Shown: piece after piece, positions 1 to 11,500 of the stretch
Layout: every line of letters starts with the position of its first letter
Position numbering within the stretch: position 1 is the first letter of the stretch
Source of the DNA: Pratylenchus scribneri
Taxonomy: Eukaryota; Nematoda; Chromadorea; Rhabditida; Pratylenchidae
Assembly: GCA_030063045.1 (NCBI GenBank)
Contig: JAQSEB010000014.1
Span: forward strand, 620,001-684,000
Length of the DNA stretch: 64,000 nucleotides
Direction of reading: 5' to 3'
The notes under the pieces: generated by a model
The model's input: only the letters and a program-made list of their open reading frames with translations
The model's database searches: none
Told to the model about the DNA's origin: nothing
Made by a program: the position numbers and the translations under genes

Positions 1-232
1 AAACGAACCCAAAATCAAAAATGATTGATAAGAAAAATGATTAAAGATACTTAAATGAATTGAATACCATTCTTTTGTTATTAATTTTATTTTGACCAAT
101 TTACCGTCTGATAATCAACATTTCTTTTTTTCACTCCAAAACTATATGAATAAACCACAAATTTAATACCCTTTTAAAAAGAAACCACAATCCTCATTAT
201 GATTATCAATTTAACATTTTATTCCATTTCCA
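1..232. other. Upstream region of the P450 gene
   Basis: AT-rich sequence with no convincing exon. It should hold the promoter or trans-splice site of the P450 gene that follows, but I see no clear core promoter motif. Confidence 0.4.
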
Positions 233-2750
233 ATGTTGACAATTCTTTTGCCACTTTTTCTTGCATTTTTCTCATTTTGGCATTTTATTTGGAAACGTCG
301 GGGACTTCCGCCTGGTCCAACACCGATTCCACTTTTTGGGAATACTTTGGCCTTGAAAGAGTATTAAAAAATATTAAATTGTATTCATTTTATTTGAATT
401 AGAAATCCATATTTGCCATTCCAAAAATGGACAAAAGAATTTGGGCCAATCTACACAGTTTGGATTGGCGAAGAGCCAACAGTGATGGTCACTGAATATG
501 GCCTAATGCGTGATTTATTCATCAAGGAGGGCGATGCATATGCTGGCCGCGAATTTATGACGGAATTAATCACAAAATTTACTTGTAAAATATTCCAAAA
601 TTATATTGAATTCCTCTTCCTTTTTTAGGTACAAAAGGCAAAAATGGTGGAGTTTTTCGGGTTGAGGGGGAACCCTGGAAAGTGATGCGCCGTTTTTCCC
701 TTCAAACTTTGCGCAATTTGGGAATGGGAAGGGCCGCTTTGGAGCAACAATTCCTCTCGGACATTTCAAATTCAATCAATGAATTTCGGGAAAAATTCTC
801 GGCAAATGAACATTTTGGGGAATGTGTGGATTTACAAAAGGAAATTGACATTTTGATTGGCTCAACCATAAATCGATTCCTTTTTGGATATTCATTCAAA
901 GGGGTTAGAAATTAGATATTTTGTAGCGAAAATTGGAACTAGGTCAATTTCGGAATTATAAAACTGTTTTATTTTGGAAATCTCGGCTTGTAGGTGTCGC
1001 ACAAACTCGAGAATAGCTCATGCGATTCGTCACGGCCGAATTACTATATGAAATTTCAATCAATTTCGGACTATTCTACGCTTGTTTAGTAATACTTTTC
1101 GATACGTTCCTATTCCTCCTCCGGCGCTCTATCCCCAGCCCTAACCCTATTCCTGGTCTGCAATTGAAATTTCATAGAGTAAGTAAATCAACCATGCCGG
1201 GTCGAATGAGCCTATTCTCGAGTCTGTACGATACCTAGAAGCCGAAATTTCCAAAATTAGCTATCCCAGACCCCTAGCTAATTTGGGAATTTTAACCAAT
1301 TTCCAATATTAGCTGCAATATATATGTTTTTTGGAGTCAATTTCACATTTTTAGAAACATTCCAATGAATTTTATGAACTGAAAGGAATGATGGAAAATT
1401 TGGTCAGAGAATTGTCGACAACATGTGGATTATTGACAATGACACGGCCTTGGCTTCGTCATTTACCCATTTTTTCAAGTGTATTTGCCAAATTTGACCA
1501 AAATTTTGGCACCGTGATGGCATTCATGGACAGACGAATCCAAGGGAGAATTGCGGAAAGAAAGGCTAATGGAGAAGGGAATAATGAGGAGGAGGGGACA
1601 AAAAAGGATTTACTCGATTTTTTCCTTGATCAAATGGATTTGGTGGCACAGGGAAAAGGCGATGCCGAATTAAATGAGCATTTCACGTAATTTTGCCAAT
1701 ATTTTTGGAAATGGAACAATGCTTTAAATTAGAATGGATAATTTGCGAATTCTTTGTGCCGATTTATTCATGGCCGGACAGGAAACAACATCGACTACTT
1801 TGAGTTTTTTGGTTCTTTATTTGATGTTGGACCAAAGAGTGCAGGCCAAAATGCAAATGGGGAATTGGATGGATTGGATGCACAAAAAGGGAGGAATGGA
1901 TTTGGGGAATGGGTCACTCAAGCGGATCGACCAAAATTGCCATATTTATGTGCCGTCATAAATGTAAATAAATATATTTTGGATATTTCTATTACCGTAT
2001 TTTTCTATTAAAAGCCCATGGGCTTCTATTTTCAGAACCTCTCTAGGGTGGGCTACTATTAGAGAGTGTGTTCTGTGTTATATTTTTTCAGTGATATTTT
2101 AGAGTGGCTTCTATTAGAGGGTGGGCTTCTAATAGAAAAAATACGATAATTCAAAAAAGGAAGTCCAACGACTTTGCAATTTGTTGCCAATAAATTTGAG
2201 CCATCGAACAATGTGCGATGTGGAAATTCAGGGAGGAAAATTTAAATTGAAAAAAGGAACCACAATTACCCCACAAATTTGTTGTGTTCTTTCCGATGAG
2301 AAGGTTAATTCAATCAAAAAGGGTTCAAAATAATTTTGTCGTATTAATTAGTTATTCCCAAATCCGAATCGATTTGAGCCGGAACGATTTTTGGATGAGA
2401 ATGGACAATTGAAGAAATGCGAAGAATTAATTCCATTTAGTCTGGGAAAAAGGTGGGAAAATTAATTATTTCCATAAATTTACATTTTTAATCAAGAATT
2501 TGCCTTGGTGAATCTTTGGCAAGGACCGAATTATTCCTTTTTACTGCAAATTTTTTCCGTATTTTTAAAGTAAAATAATTAAAAATTAATTGAATTTTAT
2601 TAATTCATTGAATTTTAGGTTTATCCCGTTGACCCATTGAATCCACCATCCTCCGAAAAAGAATTTGATTTTGCCGTCAAATTGAAGCCGTACAAATGTC
2701 GAATTGAAATGAGACAAAAGAATGGAATTGGAATGCAAATGATGAATTAA
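233..2750 (+). CDS. Cytochrome P450 (CYP2-clan, nematode CYP33-like), one frameshift
   Basis: Nine exons: 233-360, 403-584, 629-903, 1355-1686, 1733-1963, 2160-2303, 2352-2452, 2497-2569, 2619-2750. The start was chosen because this ATG gives a hydrophobic N-terminal anchor followed by the proline hinge ([13 protein letters not shown]). Seen in order: WKVMRRF in the C-helix, the I-helix [17 protein letters not shown] before the ExxR region, [11 protein letters not shown], and the heme loop FSLGKRICLGE with its cysteine ligand. The family are ER-anchored haem monooxygenases that oxidise xenobiotics or lipids; the substrate here is unknown. The exon sum is 1598 nt. Frame is lost once, at the GGGG run near 1855-1862: upstream and downstream halves are each clearly P450 but one base apart, so either a recent pseudogene or a homopolymer error. 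About 532 residues when read across the shift, normal for the family. Introns 3 and 5 each carry a fold-back element. Confidence 0.92.
970..1260. mobile_element. Fold-back element in P450 intron 3
   Basis: Imperfect terminal inverted repeat of about 60 bp. The left arm (from 970) reads through TCTCGGCTTGTAGGTGTCG and ACTCGAGAATAGCTCAT. The reverse complement of the right arm (ending near 1260) reads TTTCGGCTTCTAGGTATCG and ACTCGAGAATAGGCTCAT. The 451-nt intron would be of ordinary size without it. No coding capacity, so a non-autonomous element. Confidence 0.7.
1993..2148. mobile_element. MITE family 1 (TACCGTA ends) in P450 intron 5
   Basis: Ends are inverted: left TACCGTATTTTTCTATTA then AAAGCCC, right GGGCTTCTAATAGAAAAAAT then ACGATA. 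About 156 bp. Removing it would leave an intron of about 40 nt, the usual size here. Its right end lies only about 11 nt before the exon-6 acceptor. The same ends occur at 58615-59068, and related sequence at 17698 and 7448. Confidence 0.75.
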
Positions 2751-5700
2751 AAATTGAAAATTAAATTAAATTTTGATGAATATTTTCTTTTTTTATACAC
2801 ATAATCGCTTTTAATAAAATTTGAAAGCTGATCTCATCAATTTAAGCTCGGAAATATTATTTAAAAACGAATAAGCTACGTTTTTTGTTGAATCGAGAAT
2901 GGGTTTGGGCTGTGTATTTTGTGAATATCATTAAATTATAGTTTGGGCTAATTTTTGTAAATTAATTAAAAAATACATGTGAAAATTTGCCAAAAAATGA
3001 AAAAACATAAACAAACTAATTATACGATTGATCTCTTTTGTGACACTATTTATGAATATTGTGAAAAGGAATAATTTTTCAATTCCCACAAACATACTTT
3101 ATTTTAATTTGACCAATATTTAAATTCCCTTGCCATTGCAATATTAAAAGACAATTTTATAAAATATTTATTATTGTTAAATAATATAATAATAGTAGGG
3201 GGAATGAAGAAGGAATCCCCACTTTCTGATAATTTTTTGGCCAATCTACGTCAATCATTCATTCATTCATTTATTCTTGACATTTTTCAACATTTAAAGC
3301 TTCATCCATTCCAAAAAAAATTTGAGGCTTCTTCACCTTTAAATATATTTTTTATGGCCATCCCAAATTCCCAAAAGTACATAAAAATGATGTTAATAAT
3401 CCCATTTTAAAATTCAACATTTTTTTATGCCTTCCCAAATTTTAAATTATATTTTTTATTTTGTTCATTTTTCAAAATTCCCTCGGGAATTTTTGTTTGC
3501 ACATTTCAAAATGGCCAAAAGGATGGATTCGACTCGATGGACTTGTTTCCCCCAACCAATCCAAAGCCAATTTAATTTTAAATCAATTTGTTTGGTGTGT
3601 ACAATTTTTTGAAAAAAAGTGTCATCCATTTTTGGGTATTCCTTTGCTGGAATTTAATTTACTTTTTTTCGGGAATATTTCCTCACAAAATTATTTCATT
3701 TTCTTCCTTCATAAAATGCAATTTTATAATAAAACCAAATATCCAATTTCCTTGATATTTTTTTGATTGATTTGTTGGCCAGACAACAAGGAAAGGGGAA
3801 GATTGATTTTGGGGAAGTTGTTTGCCAAAAAATTCCTTCTCCAAGGCCAAAAAGTTTTTATCCCCTCATTTTCATCATTTCCCATCAAAATAGGCCAAAA
3901 GGGACACCTGTTCCTCAAATGATGAACACAGAGGGGAATATGGCCAAAAGGAACAAATCATTTGGCCCATAAAAAAGGCAAATGCCTTAAATTCAATCAT
4001 CAAGAAGGGGGAAATTGGTCGATGGACGAATGGAATGAATGCCACTTTGGCTCTTTTCTTGGCTGATCCAATATTTTTAATAGTTTTATTTTTCACTCGC
4101 CCATCATTCATGGGGTAAACAAATAAAAATAAAATATTAAAATGGCAACCCATAAAAATATTTTTATTATTATTGGCCAAATAAATCTAAATTTAGCTAT
4201 TCAATGGTGACAAAAATAAAATTTGATATTTTAATTTTATCCTCTTATTCTCTTCAAATAAATTTTTGAAATTTTGAGCTTTTGAGAATAAAGTAAAGTA
4301 CATTAAATAAAAATGAAAAATAAATATATCTCCGGCGGAATGATGAACACGGCATCCGGCATGCGATTTCCGCTCCCCTTCCCCCGACCACGATGCTGCT
4401 TTTCCTCACTCTTTTTTGAACATTTCTTAAACAATAAATGGTCCACTAAATTTTCTCATCCCGAATTTTGGCTAAATTTCCTAGCTTAAATTGTCCAATC
4501 CGAATATTCTACCGTTTGTTCAATTTTAATAAGCCAATTGTTTATTTGCCTCAAATGCTTCATTTCTCGGTCCAAAGTCAATGCCAATGCCATAAATTTA
4601 TTCTGCCTCCTAACATTGCTTTTTTAATGAAGAAAGCTTTAATTTCTTCCCTTCTTTGAGCACGCGGCTCTTTGGCAAAATTGTCGCATTAAAAATTAAA
4701 CAGATTCCCTCGCTGAAGTCTGGCATTTTAATTTGAATGTTTTTGACAATGAACTAAATATTTTTATTTATTTCAAATAATTTTTTGATTTAATTTACAC
4801 AGAATTTTATTATATTTAAATTATTCAATTTAAAATACATCCAAAAATACTTTTTAATATAAACTTTTTTCCCCAATTTTCCTCTGAATTTTGGACAAAA
4901 ACTTGTTGAAAAATCTCCTCCTTTTACCCTTCATTTTTGGTCATTCTTTGTTTTTTACTTTTATTTATAATTGTCGACTTCCACCAATTTTCTTTTTCTT
5001 TTCATTCAAACGCCAACGCATAAATCCCCCTTAGGGCAATTTCCATTTTCCACTCGATTAAAATTATTATTTGATGTCCAAAAATGCATTCATTCATTTT
5101 CATCCAGCAAAAAATGTTCCCACGTTCTCCTAAAATTATTTGTGGAACACCCAAAAAGCATAGTGAGGATAGTGGTTTTGGTTGGTTGGCAGCAATTTTG
5201 TGCCTCCTCCAATTTCCATGGTTGGTCCCATTCGCCGCCAATGAGTTTAACAAAAAATGAAGCATTGGCGAAAATGAAGAAAGGGAAAAGGGGTAAGGGC
5301 AAAACAATTATTTGCATAAGCTTTTCGGTGGCCGCCCAGTCGAGAATGCCGCCCGAAAAGCCTCCCAAAAAAATATTCGACAGGGCCATCGTCGGTCCGT
5401 GTGTTCCTCTCCCTTTCCCCACTTTCCACATTTTCCGCCTCCGCCTTCTTTTGGCACACGGAATGGATGAAATTTAGCTAGGGAAGAATTTGGAGGCAAA
5501 AAGCCGTGGGAAAAATTTTAAGGTCCTCTCCCCCGGCGGCATTTTCCACAATTTTTGCAGAATTAATTCAAATGAAAAAAAGGGGGAAGTTACTTATATT
5601 TCCGTCATTCACTTTTTATTAAGGCTTAAGTGAATGGCCAAAGATTGACTTTTGGTCATTTTAACATTTTGGAAATAATTTTGGCGATAATTAATATTAA

Positions 5701-7236
5701 TTTCAGTCTTCAATTTCTGCTTTTTGGATATCAAAAAAGGAGGGGGGAATGGCCACAATTTGTTCGGTGCCAATCTCCAAACAATTTTTTAATCCCTTTG
5801 GGAGTGATTTTCTATGGCCTCGAGATTGATGAACCTTTTTCCATATTTGGCACTAAAATGTCCATTTTTGGAATATTCTTGAGGATTAGAGGAAAACAAC
5901 CAACTCCATTCACATCATTTCTTCACATTATTTTGGCACATTTTAATGAACAAATTTTTTGAAAATTATTTAGAATTAAAATTAATAATTAAATTCAACA
6001 TAAATATTGCTAGATTATTTATTTAAATATTAAAGAATAACTCCATATATAATACAATTTTTTTTACTGAATTTTTGACAATCTCGCCGACGATGTTTTG
6101 ACGGCCCATCCTTCCCGATTTTCCTTGTTTGGCACGCCATTTCCCATATTTTTCCACTTCTTATTTTTTCCACTTCACTTCAATGTGTCCGTTCTTCGCC
6201 ATTTTCTCCTCAATATAAATATTTATAAATATTCTCACTTTTTGTACCTTAAATATATTCAGAATTATTTTCAAACCGGAAGAATACCTTTCCCTTTTAA
6301 ATGAGGATAATCCTTTAATTTTTTAATTGTTTTCCAGAAATCCCTTCAAAAATCATTTTTAAGGATACAAAGTGAATAGACCTCTAGCCAAATTCCTTTT
6401 CATTTTTAGTAAATTTATTGTTCAAAATATTCCACTCTTTTCCAATATTATTAATTATCTCCACAATGGCTTTGAGGGGAATGAATAATTGCCTCGGGCA
6501 ATGGCTTTTAATCTCTCTTTTTTCTTTGTTTATTCCATAAAAATGGGAATTTCAACATTATTTTTAAAAATTCAAATGCCATGGAAATTTGTGTGCCACC
6601 TCATTCCGACCATCATTGTCTTTTCAACCTTTTTGGCCAATTTTTTCAACTTCTCATTGGCCCCCTTTTTGTTCCTTCCTTTTACTATGTCGGTGTCGGT
6701 TTCCCCTGGGGACAAATCCGTGAAAAGTGTTCCGCCGACTTTTCCATGAACCAGCCGACAACTTTTTCGACTGCTTCTTCCACTCGATTGGTCCCTTTTT
6801 TGCTTCAACCACCCAAAAGTGCCTTCCATCGACCCATCCCCCCAACACCCCCATTCTCCACCCTCAAAACCAATGTTCTTTTTGCGGTCGATTTATTATC
6901 CGCTTCAATGGCAAATGGGAAAAAGCCAATACAATTTTTAACTTCCTACCCAAAAACAAATAAATCAATTTACTATTTTAAATAATGCCTTTTGGGAAAC
7001 AATTTGGTCAAAATTTAATTTCCTTCATATTTCCGTGCGCGTGATTTTTATTGTCATTTGAGGAAATGTATGAATGGAATAAATGGAATATTTTTTATTG
7101 CCTTTTATGCTTCCATTTTTATTATAATTCAACATTTTTTTGCATAAAATAATACAATTTTTGTTCCTTTTAAAGGAGAGAAAAATATTTGAAACTTTTT
7201 GGAGAATTTTCCCCCTCAAAGAAACTACAAAATTGA
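2751..7236. other. Intergenic spacer between P450 and the first SLC4 module
   Basis: About 4.5 kb of AT-rich sequence with pyrimidine-rich patches and CATT repeats. Open frames of up to about 168 codons (for example around 4971-5477) lie on both strands but show no recognisable protein, splice structure or domain, so I call none. It should contain the promoter for the 7237 module. Confidence 0.5.
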
Positions 7237-8513
7237 ATGAAAAGCAAAGAGAACGAATTTGGGCCAACAATTCCGCCGAATATTTTCATTGTGCCCCAAA
7301 ACAACATAATCAGCACAAATAATAATAACAATAATAACAATAATATAAATAATAATAATAATTCAAATGGACGGCATAATTTCACAACGGGCAGTTTGAA
7401 TGATGAAACACCGGTAGGGGATTAAATGAACGAATATCAATTTCAAAGATACCGTAAATTCTCTTTTAGTACCCCAGTTTCTAATAATTTCCCACCCTCG
7501 ATTTTGGGACCTATAAGCTCCTGGTAAGGTGAACATAAAAATAAATTTTTATTGCATATTCTTAGTTCCCTAAAGCTCTACAAAATCCGCTATAAATTGT
7601 TCAAATATGTCCACAAATTAAGGAGTCCTTCCTTAAATTTTCCTAATTTTTAAAAGTTGAAAAATAATTCCCCATGGGGTATTAATGGAGAATTTTATGG
7701 TAGCTGTAGGCCTAAATTTAGCTCTATCTATGAAATGATAAATGGTTACGACTTTTTAACTTTTTTAGGTTTATGCAAAACCAAAAGTTAAATAAATAAA
7801 TAACAAAATTAAATCATAAATTAAATTAAATTATTTCATAGTCACCATTGACCGTGGGCGGCTATGCCAGCAGTGGTGATTTGGATGAGGAGTCGGCCAG
7901 TCTACGGCCAATTATTATGGCCGATCATCGACGACGCAGCGGAAGTGGGGGACCAAAATTTTTCAAGTAAAATATTTCAAAATTTAAAATATATTAATTT
8001 GATGTTATTTTAGGCCAAGGGGTAGTCCTCGGCCAAATGGCCAACGAAAATATGCGACACCGCCTGAACGGACTCCATCCGCCCGGGGAATGACTCGACC
8101 CGAGCAATTAATCCGACAAGAATGCCGTCTAAAACGCCAAAATTCCGACCCCTCACCCAATCTCAAAAGTATATATTCCGGGCAATATAATTTCATATTT
8201 AGTCAATTTTGCAGGAAAACCAAAATTGGAAATATTTCCGCCGCCTTCCCCATCGCCAAATCATAATTCCACTGTGGATTTATACATGCAAACATTGTAT
8301 CCGGGCAATGTGGACGATGATTTATTAAAAGTAAATCAGCTGAATTCATTTAATTTATAATTTAATTGTTAAAGGTGCCCCTTCGTTGTGGTGCCAGTCC
8401 ATCCGTTGGCTCATTCCAATCGGATCCAGAATCCTGCTTGGATGGACTTCAATTCCAATATGCCAACACTTATGGAGAGGATGAGGATGACTACGATGAG
8501 CCATTCAGTATTG
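7237..8513 (+). CDS. SLC4 transporter gene: 5' module A (alternative N-terminus)
   Basis: Five exons: 7237-7413, 7842-7966, 8014-8168, 8215-8330, 8375-8513 (712 nt). The ATG is preceded directly by an in-frame TGA, so it is a true start. The product is disordered and low complexity: an Asn run near residues 30-45, then Ser/Pro/Arg-rich segments and an acidic stretch (EDEDDYDEPFSI). There is no stop; the last exon ends in phase 1 after a G. Joining to the shared exon at 28069 (starts AT GAG TTC) restores frame, and module plus core gives 3063 nt, 1020 residues. I therefore read it as an alternative cytoplasmic N-terminus of the SLC4 transporter, from its own promoter. Alternatives: a separate gene whose later exons I missed, or splicing into phase-1 acceptors of module B (18129, 18966). 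The join is inferred, not shown. Confidence 0.65.
7448..7540. repeat. Relic of MITE family 1
   Basis: In the first intron of module A the sequence TACCGTAAATTCTCTTTTAG, then a CCCAGTTTCTAATA-like stretch, resembles the left end of the family at 1993 and 17698. No right end was found, so it is a truncated copy. Confidence 0.45.
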
Positions 8514-11500
8514 GTTGGTTTACCTATATATGTATTTATTGAATTATATTTATTAATAATTAATTAATATTTATCTAAAAACAAAAAAAATCATAATTTT
8601 AATTATTAATTTTTATTTATCATTCAATTATTTATTTATTATTCTTCCTTATTATCAATTTTAATCAAAATATTTTCAGCAATAAAAATGATAAAAATAA
8701 TAATAATAATTTTTTTAATACTTATTCTTCTCTTCAGTGACTCTTTAATATTTTCTTTTTGAACTCACATTTTTGAGCACAAATTACAAATATCCATTTC
8801 TCAATTCCGTCAATGTTTCTAAATTCTAATTTCTATTCAGCAGTTTTTTAAATTTTTTTATATTTATGAAAACTAACATTAACATAAATATGAATAAAAA
8901 ACAAATTCTGGCTATAAAATTCCTATTGAAATAAATAAAATACATAATAAATTTATAGATTAAAATAAATACTAATTTTCCCATTTTGTTTAAAATTACG
9001 TATTTATTGTTTCTCAAGAAAATATTGAGTAAAGAATTTATTCACAATTTCATTTAATTTTGTCATTTTCTTCAATTTTTCTTCCTCATTTTGTCCATTC
9101 CATTCAATTCAGAAGTGCAATGCAATAATATTTAAATATTCCATTCGGTCACATTTTTCCACTTCCACCCATACTCTTCTCAACTTTTCTTTTGTTCCCT
9201 TTTTTATTATTGCCACCCAAAAATGCCATTTTTTGGGATGAAAGGAAAAAGAAAAACGTTTTGGTTTGAGGAATTTTTATTCCTTTGATTCGGTTCCGAT
9301 TTTGCCAAACAAATTCCCTCAATTTTTAATTGGTTTTTTTGTGCCTTTTTATTGCCAAAAATGTTTGCCTCTAACTCAATAAAAAAGCAGTCAAAAGAAT
9401 TGCACGAAAATGAGGAAGTTTTGTTCCATTTCCATTTATTTTCTCGACAATTGTCGAAAGTATTTTCCTTTAAATATTTTTTACATTTCCTTGCAAAAAA
9501 GGACTACCATTTTTCATAATTTTTTTCCACGTCTTCCGCCGACAATTATTCATTTTTTTGGCTTTCAAAAAATAAACCAAGGCGAATATTTCCCTTGAGA
9601 ATAATAAAATTTCGAATTTTCTTTATTTAATATTTGTGGCCAAATGCCATCCATTCATTCATTCATTTTCCCCTTTATTCTCTCATATCCTTCCCTTCTA
9701 ATCAATCTTCCGGGTTAAAATGCATTTGAAAGAACACAAAATGGGCCAATGGCCAATTGTCGGCGACTTTTGGAAGTCGATCATCACAAAAAATGTTGGA
9801 TTTCGTGTCTTTTGGAGGGAAAATTGATGATTTGTTAATCACGAGACCATTCACCTCCTTCACACAAACCTTGATCCTTTTGGATATGAACAATGAAATG
9901 ATGGATTTTTCCCCTTGAATTGTGGCCCAATTATTTTGTTTATTGCCGCCCCAAAGGAGGCCGGGAACAGATGTGGCGGCGGTGGATCAATTGAATTGAA
10001 TTCATTTCAATCGAATTTTATTGTGGGCATAAACCAAATCCAGTCTAGACCAACCCAATTAGCCCAAAACATTCTTTCATTACCCCTAAGTCCAGCTATT
10101 TTTATTTTATTATATTCATTTACCAAACATTAAAATGAGATAATGTAAATTTAAGGAATATTTTCAATCCAATTTTATTACTGTATGCATAATGCATATC
10201 TATAAAATCCAACTTACCATCTTTTTTAATAGCAAATATCATCTTTTTAAAGATATTTTCATTAAATGAATTTATTTTTTTTCCGATTAATATTGCATGC
10301 GTGAGGGTGGAATAAATCAGAATTAATAGGACAGAATCATCTGTTGAATTTTAGCATTCATATGCGGTGCAAAAACGGCATCCGCCCTCTTCCTATTCGT
10401 GACAAAAATCACTAAAAAAATAAATTATAAATCGGAGATCATTTAACATTTCGAATATAAAATTGTGTTTTATGTATTTTGCCTGTTAGGTTTATTTCGT
10501 TTCCTTCAAATCTAATTTTGCGCAAATCTCACACATCCACCTATTTAAATTTTCTGCACTTTTTGCCTTTTATTTGGCCAATTTTCGAACATTTGACCAA
10601 AATGAATCGTCATTGTGCCTCAAATTAATATCGTCATTTTTGAATAATATTTTTTAATTTTGCGAATAATAATTTACTAAAATATCATTGATATATTCCA
10701 AATTTTGACAAATATCATTAATTCGATCCAATTTATTTACCACTTCCAAAAATAAATTTATTTCCATTCTTCTTCAATTTTCACCTGTTCTGGAATTGAC
10801 GCACTACAATTATTTCCTTTTATTGACAATATTAAATATTAAACATTTTTCTAAATTTATTTGTTCCATTTCCATTTTTGTCCCTATAATGGTTTTCTAT
10901 TTTATTGTCCAAAGATTTGGCACAATAGCCGTTTCCTTCTTATTATTTTGGGGGCAAAATAGTATTGATGAATATTTTTTAATTAAACAAAATTATTCTC
11001 TACTGATTCATTTTTTCATTTAAAAATATAAAAAGAGGATTTAATTATTTTTTGCCATTTGCAAACATTTGCTCATTTCAACATAATTGTTTTATTTTTC
11101 CAAACCATTTCATTTAAATTGTTCCTCCTTTTACTGAATAAAATATAAGGATGAATTTGCAGCCTACCTACACCCATCCCCCAATTTAATTAATTTTCCC
11201 TCCCTCCAACTTGCATTCATCGTTTTTTAAGGCAAACAAGTCAGTCAGTCAGTCACCTCACCTTACTTTCCCCTCTCGACGACTTTCGGCATTTCCTTCC
11301 TTTTCAACTTTTGCACTTTCCCACATATCCCCAGGGGCAATTTGGCCACCCTTTCCCCTCCATCATTCCCGTCTCGGCATCCACCCTCACAATGGTCTGT
11401 GTGCATTCTCGGTAATAAATTTCCATCCATTCCCACAGCACATTTTCACCAAATAATAAATAAACATCAGCGCACCCAGTCGCCATTGGCATTTGGCATT

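Noticed and set aside
4971..5499. Overlapping frames of 60-168 codons on both strands
   Set aside because: Open on both strands, no domain, no splice context; typical of GC-richer patches here.
8826..9017. Minus frame rich in Phe/Ile/Met as a membrane protein
   Set aside because: Follows from extreme AT content; no start context or homology.
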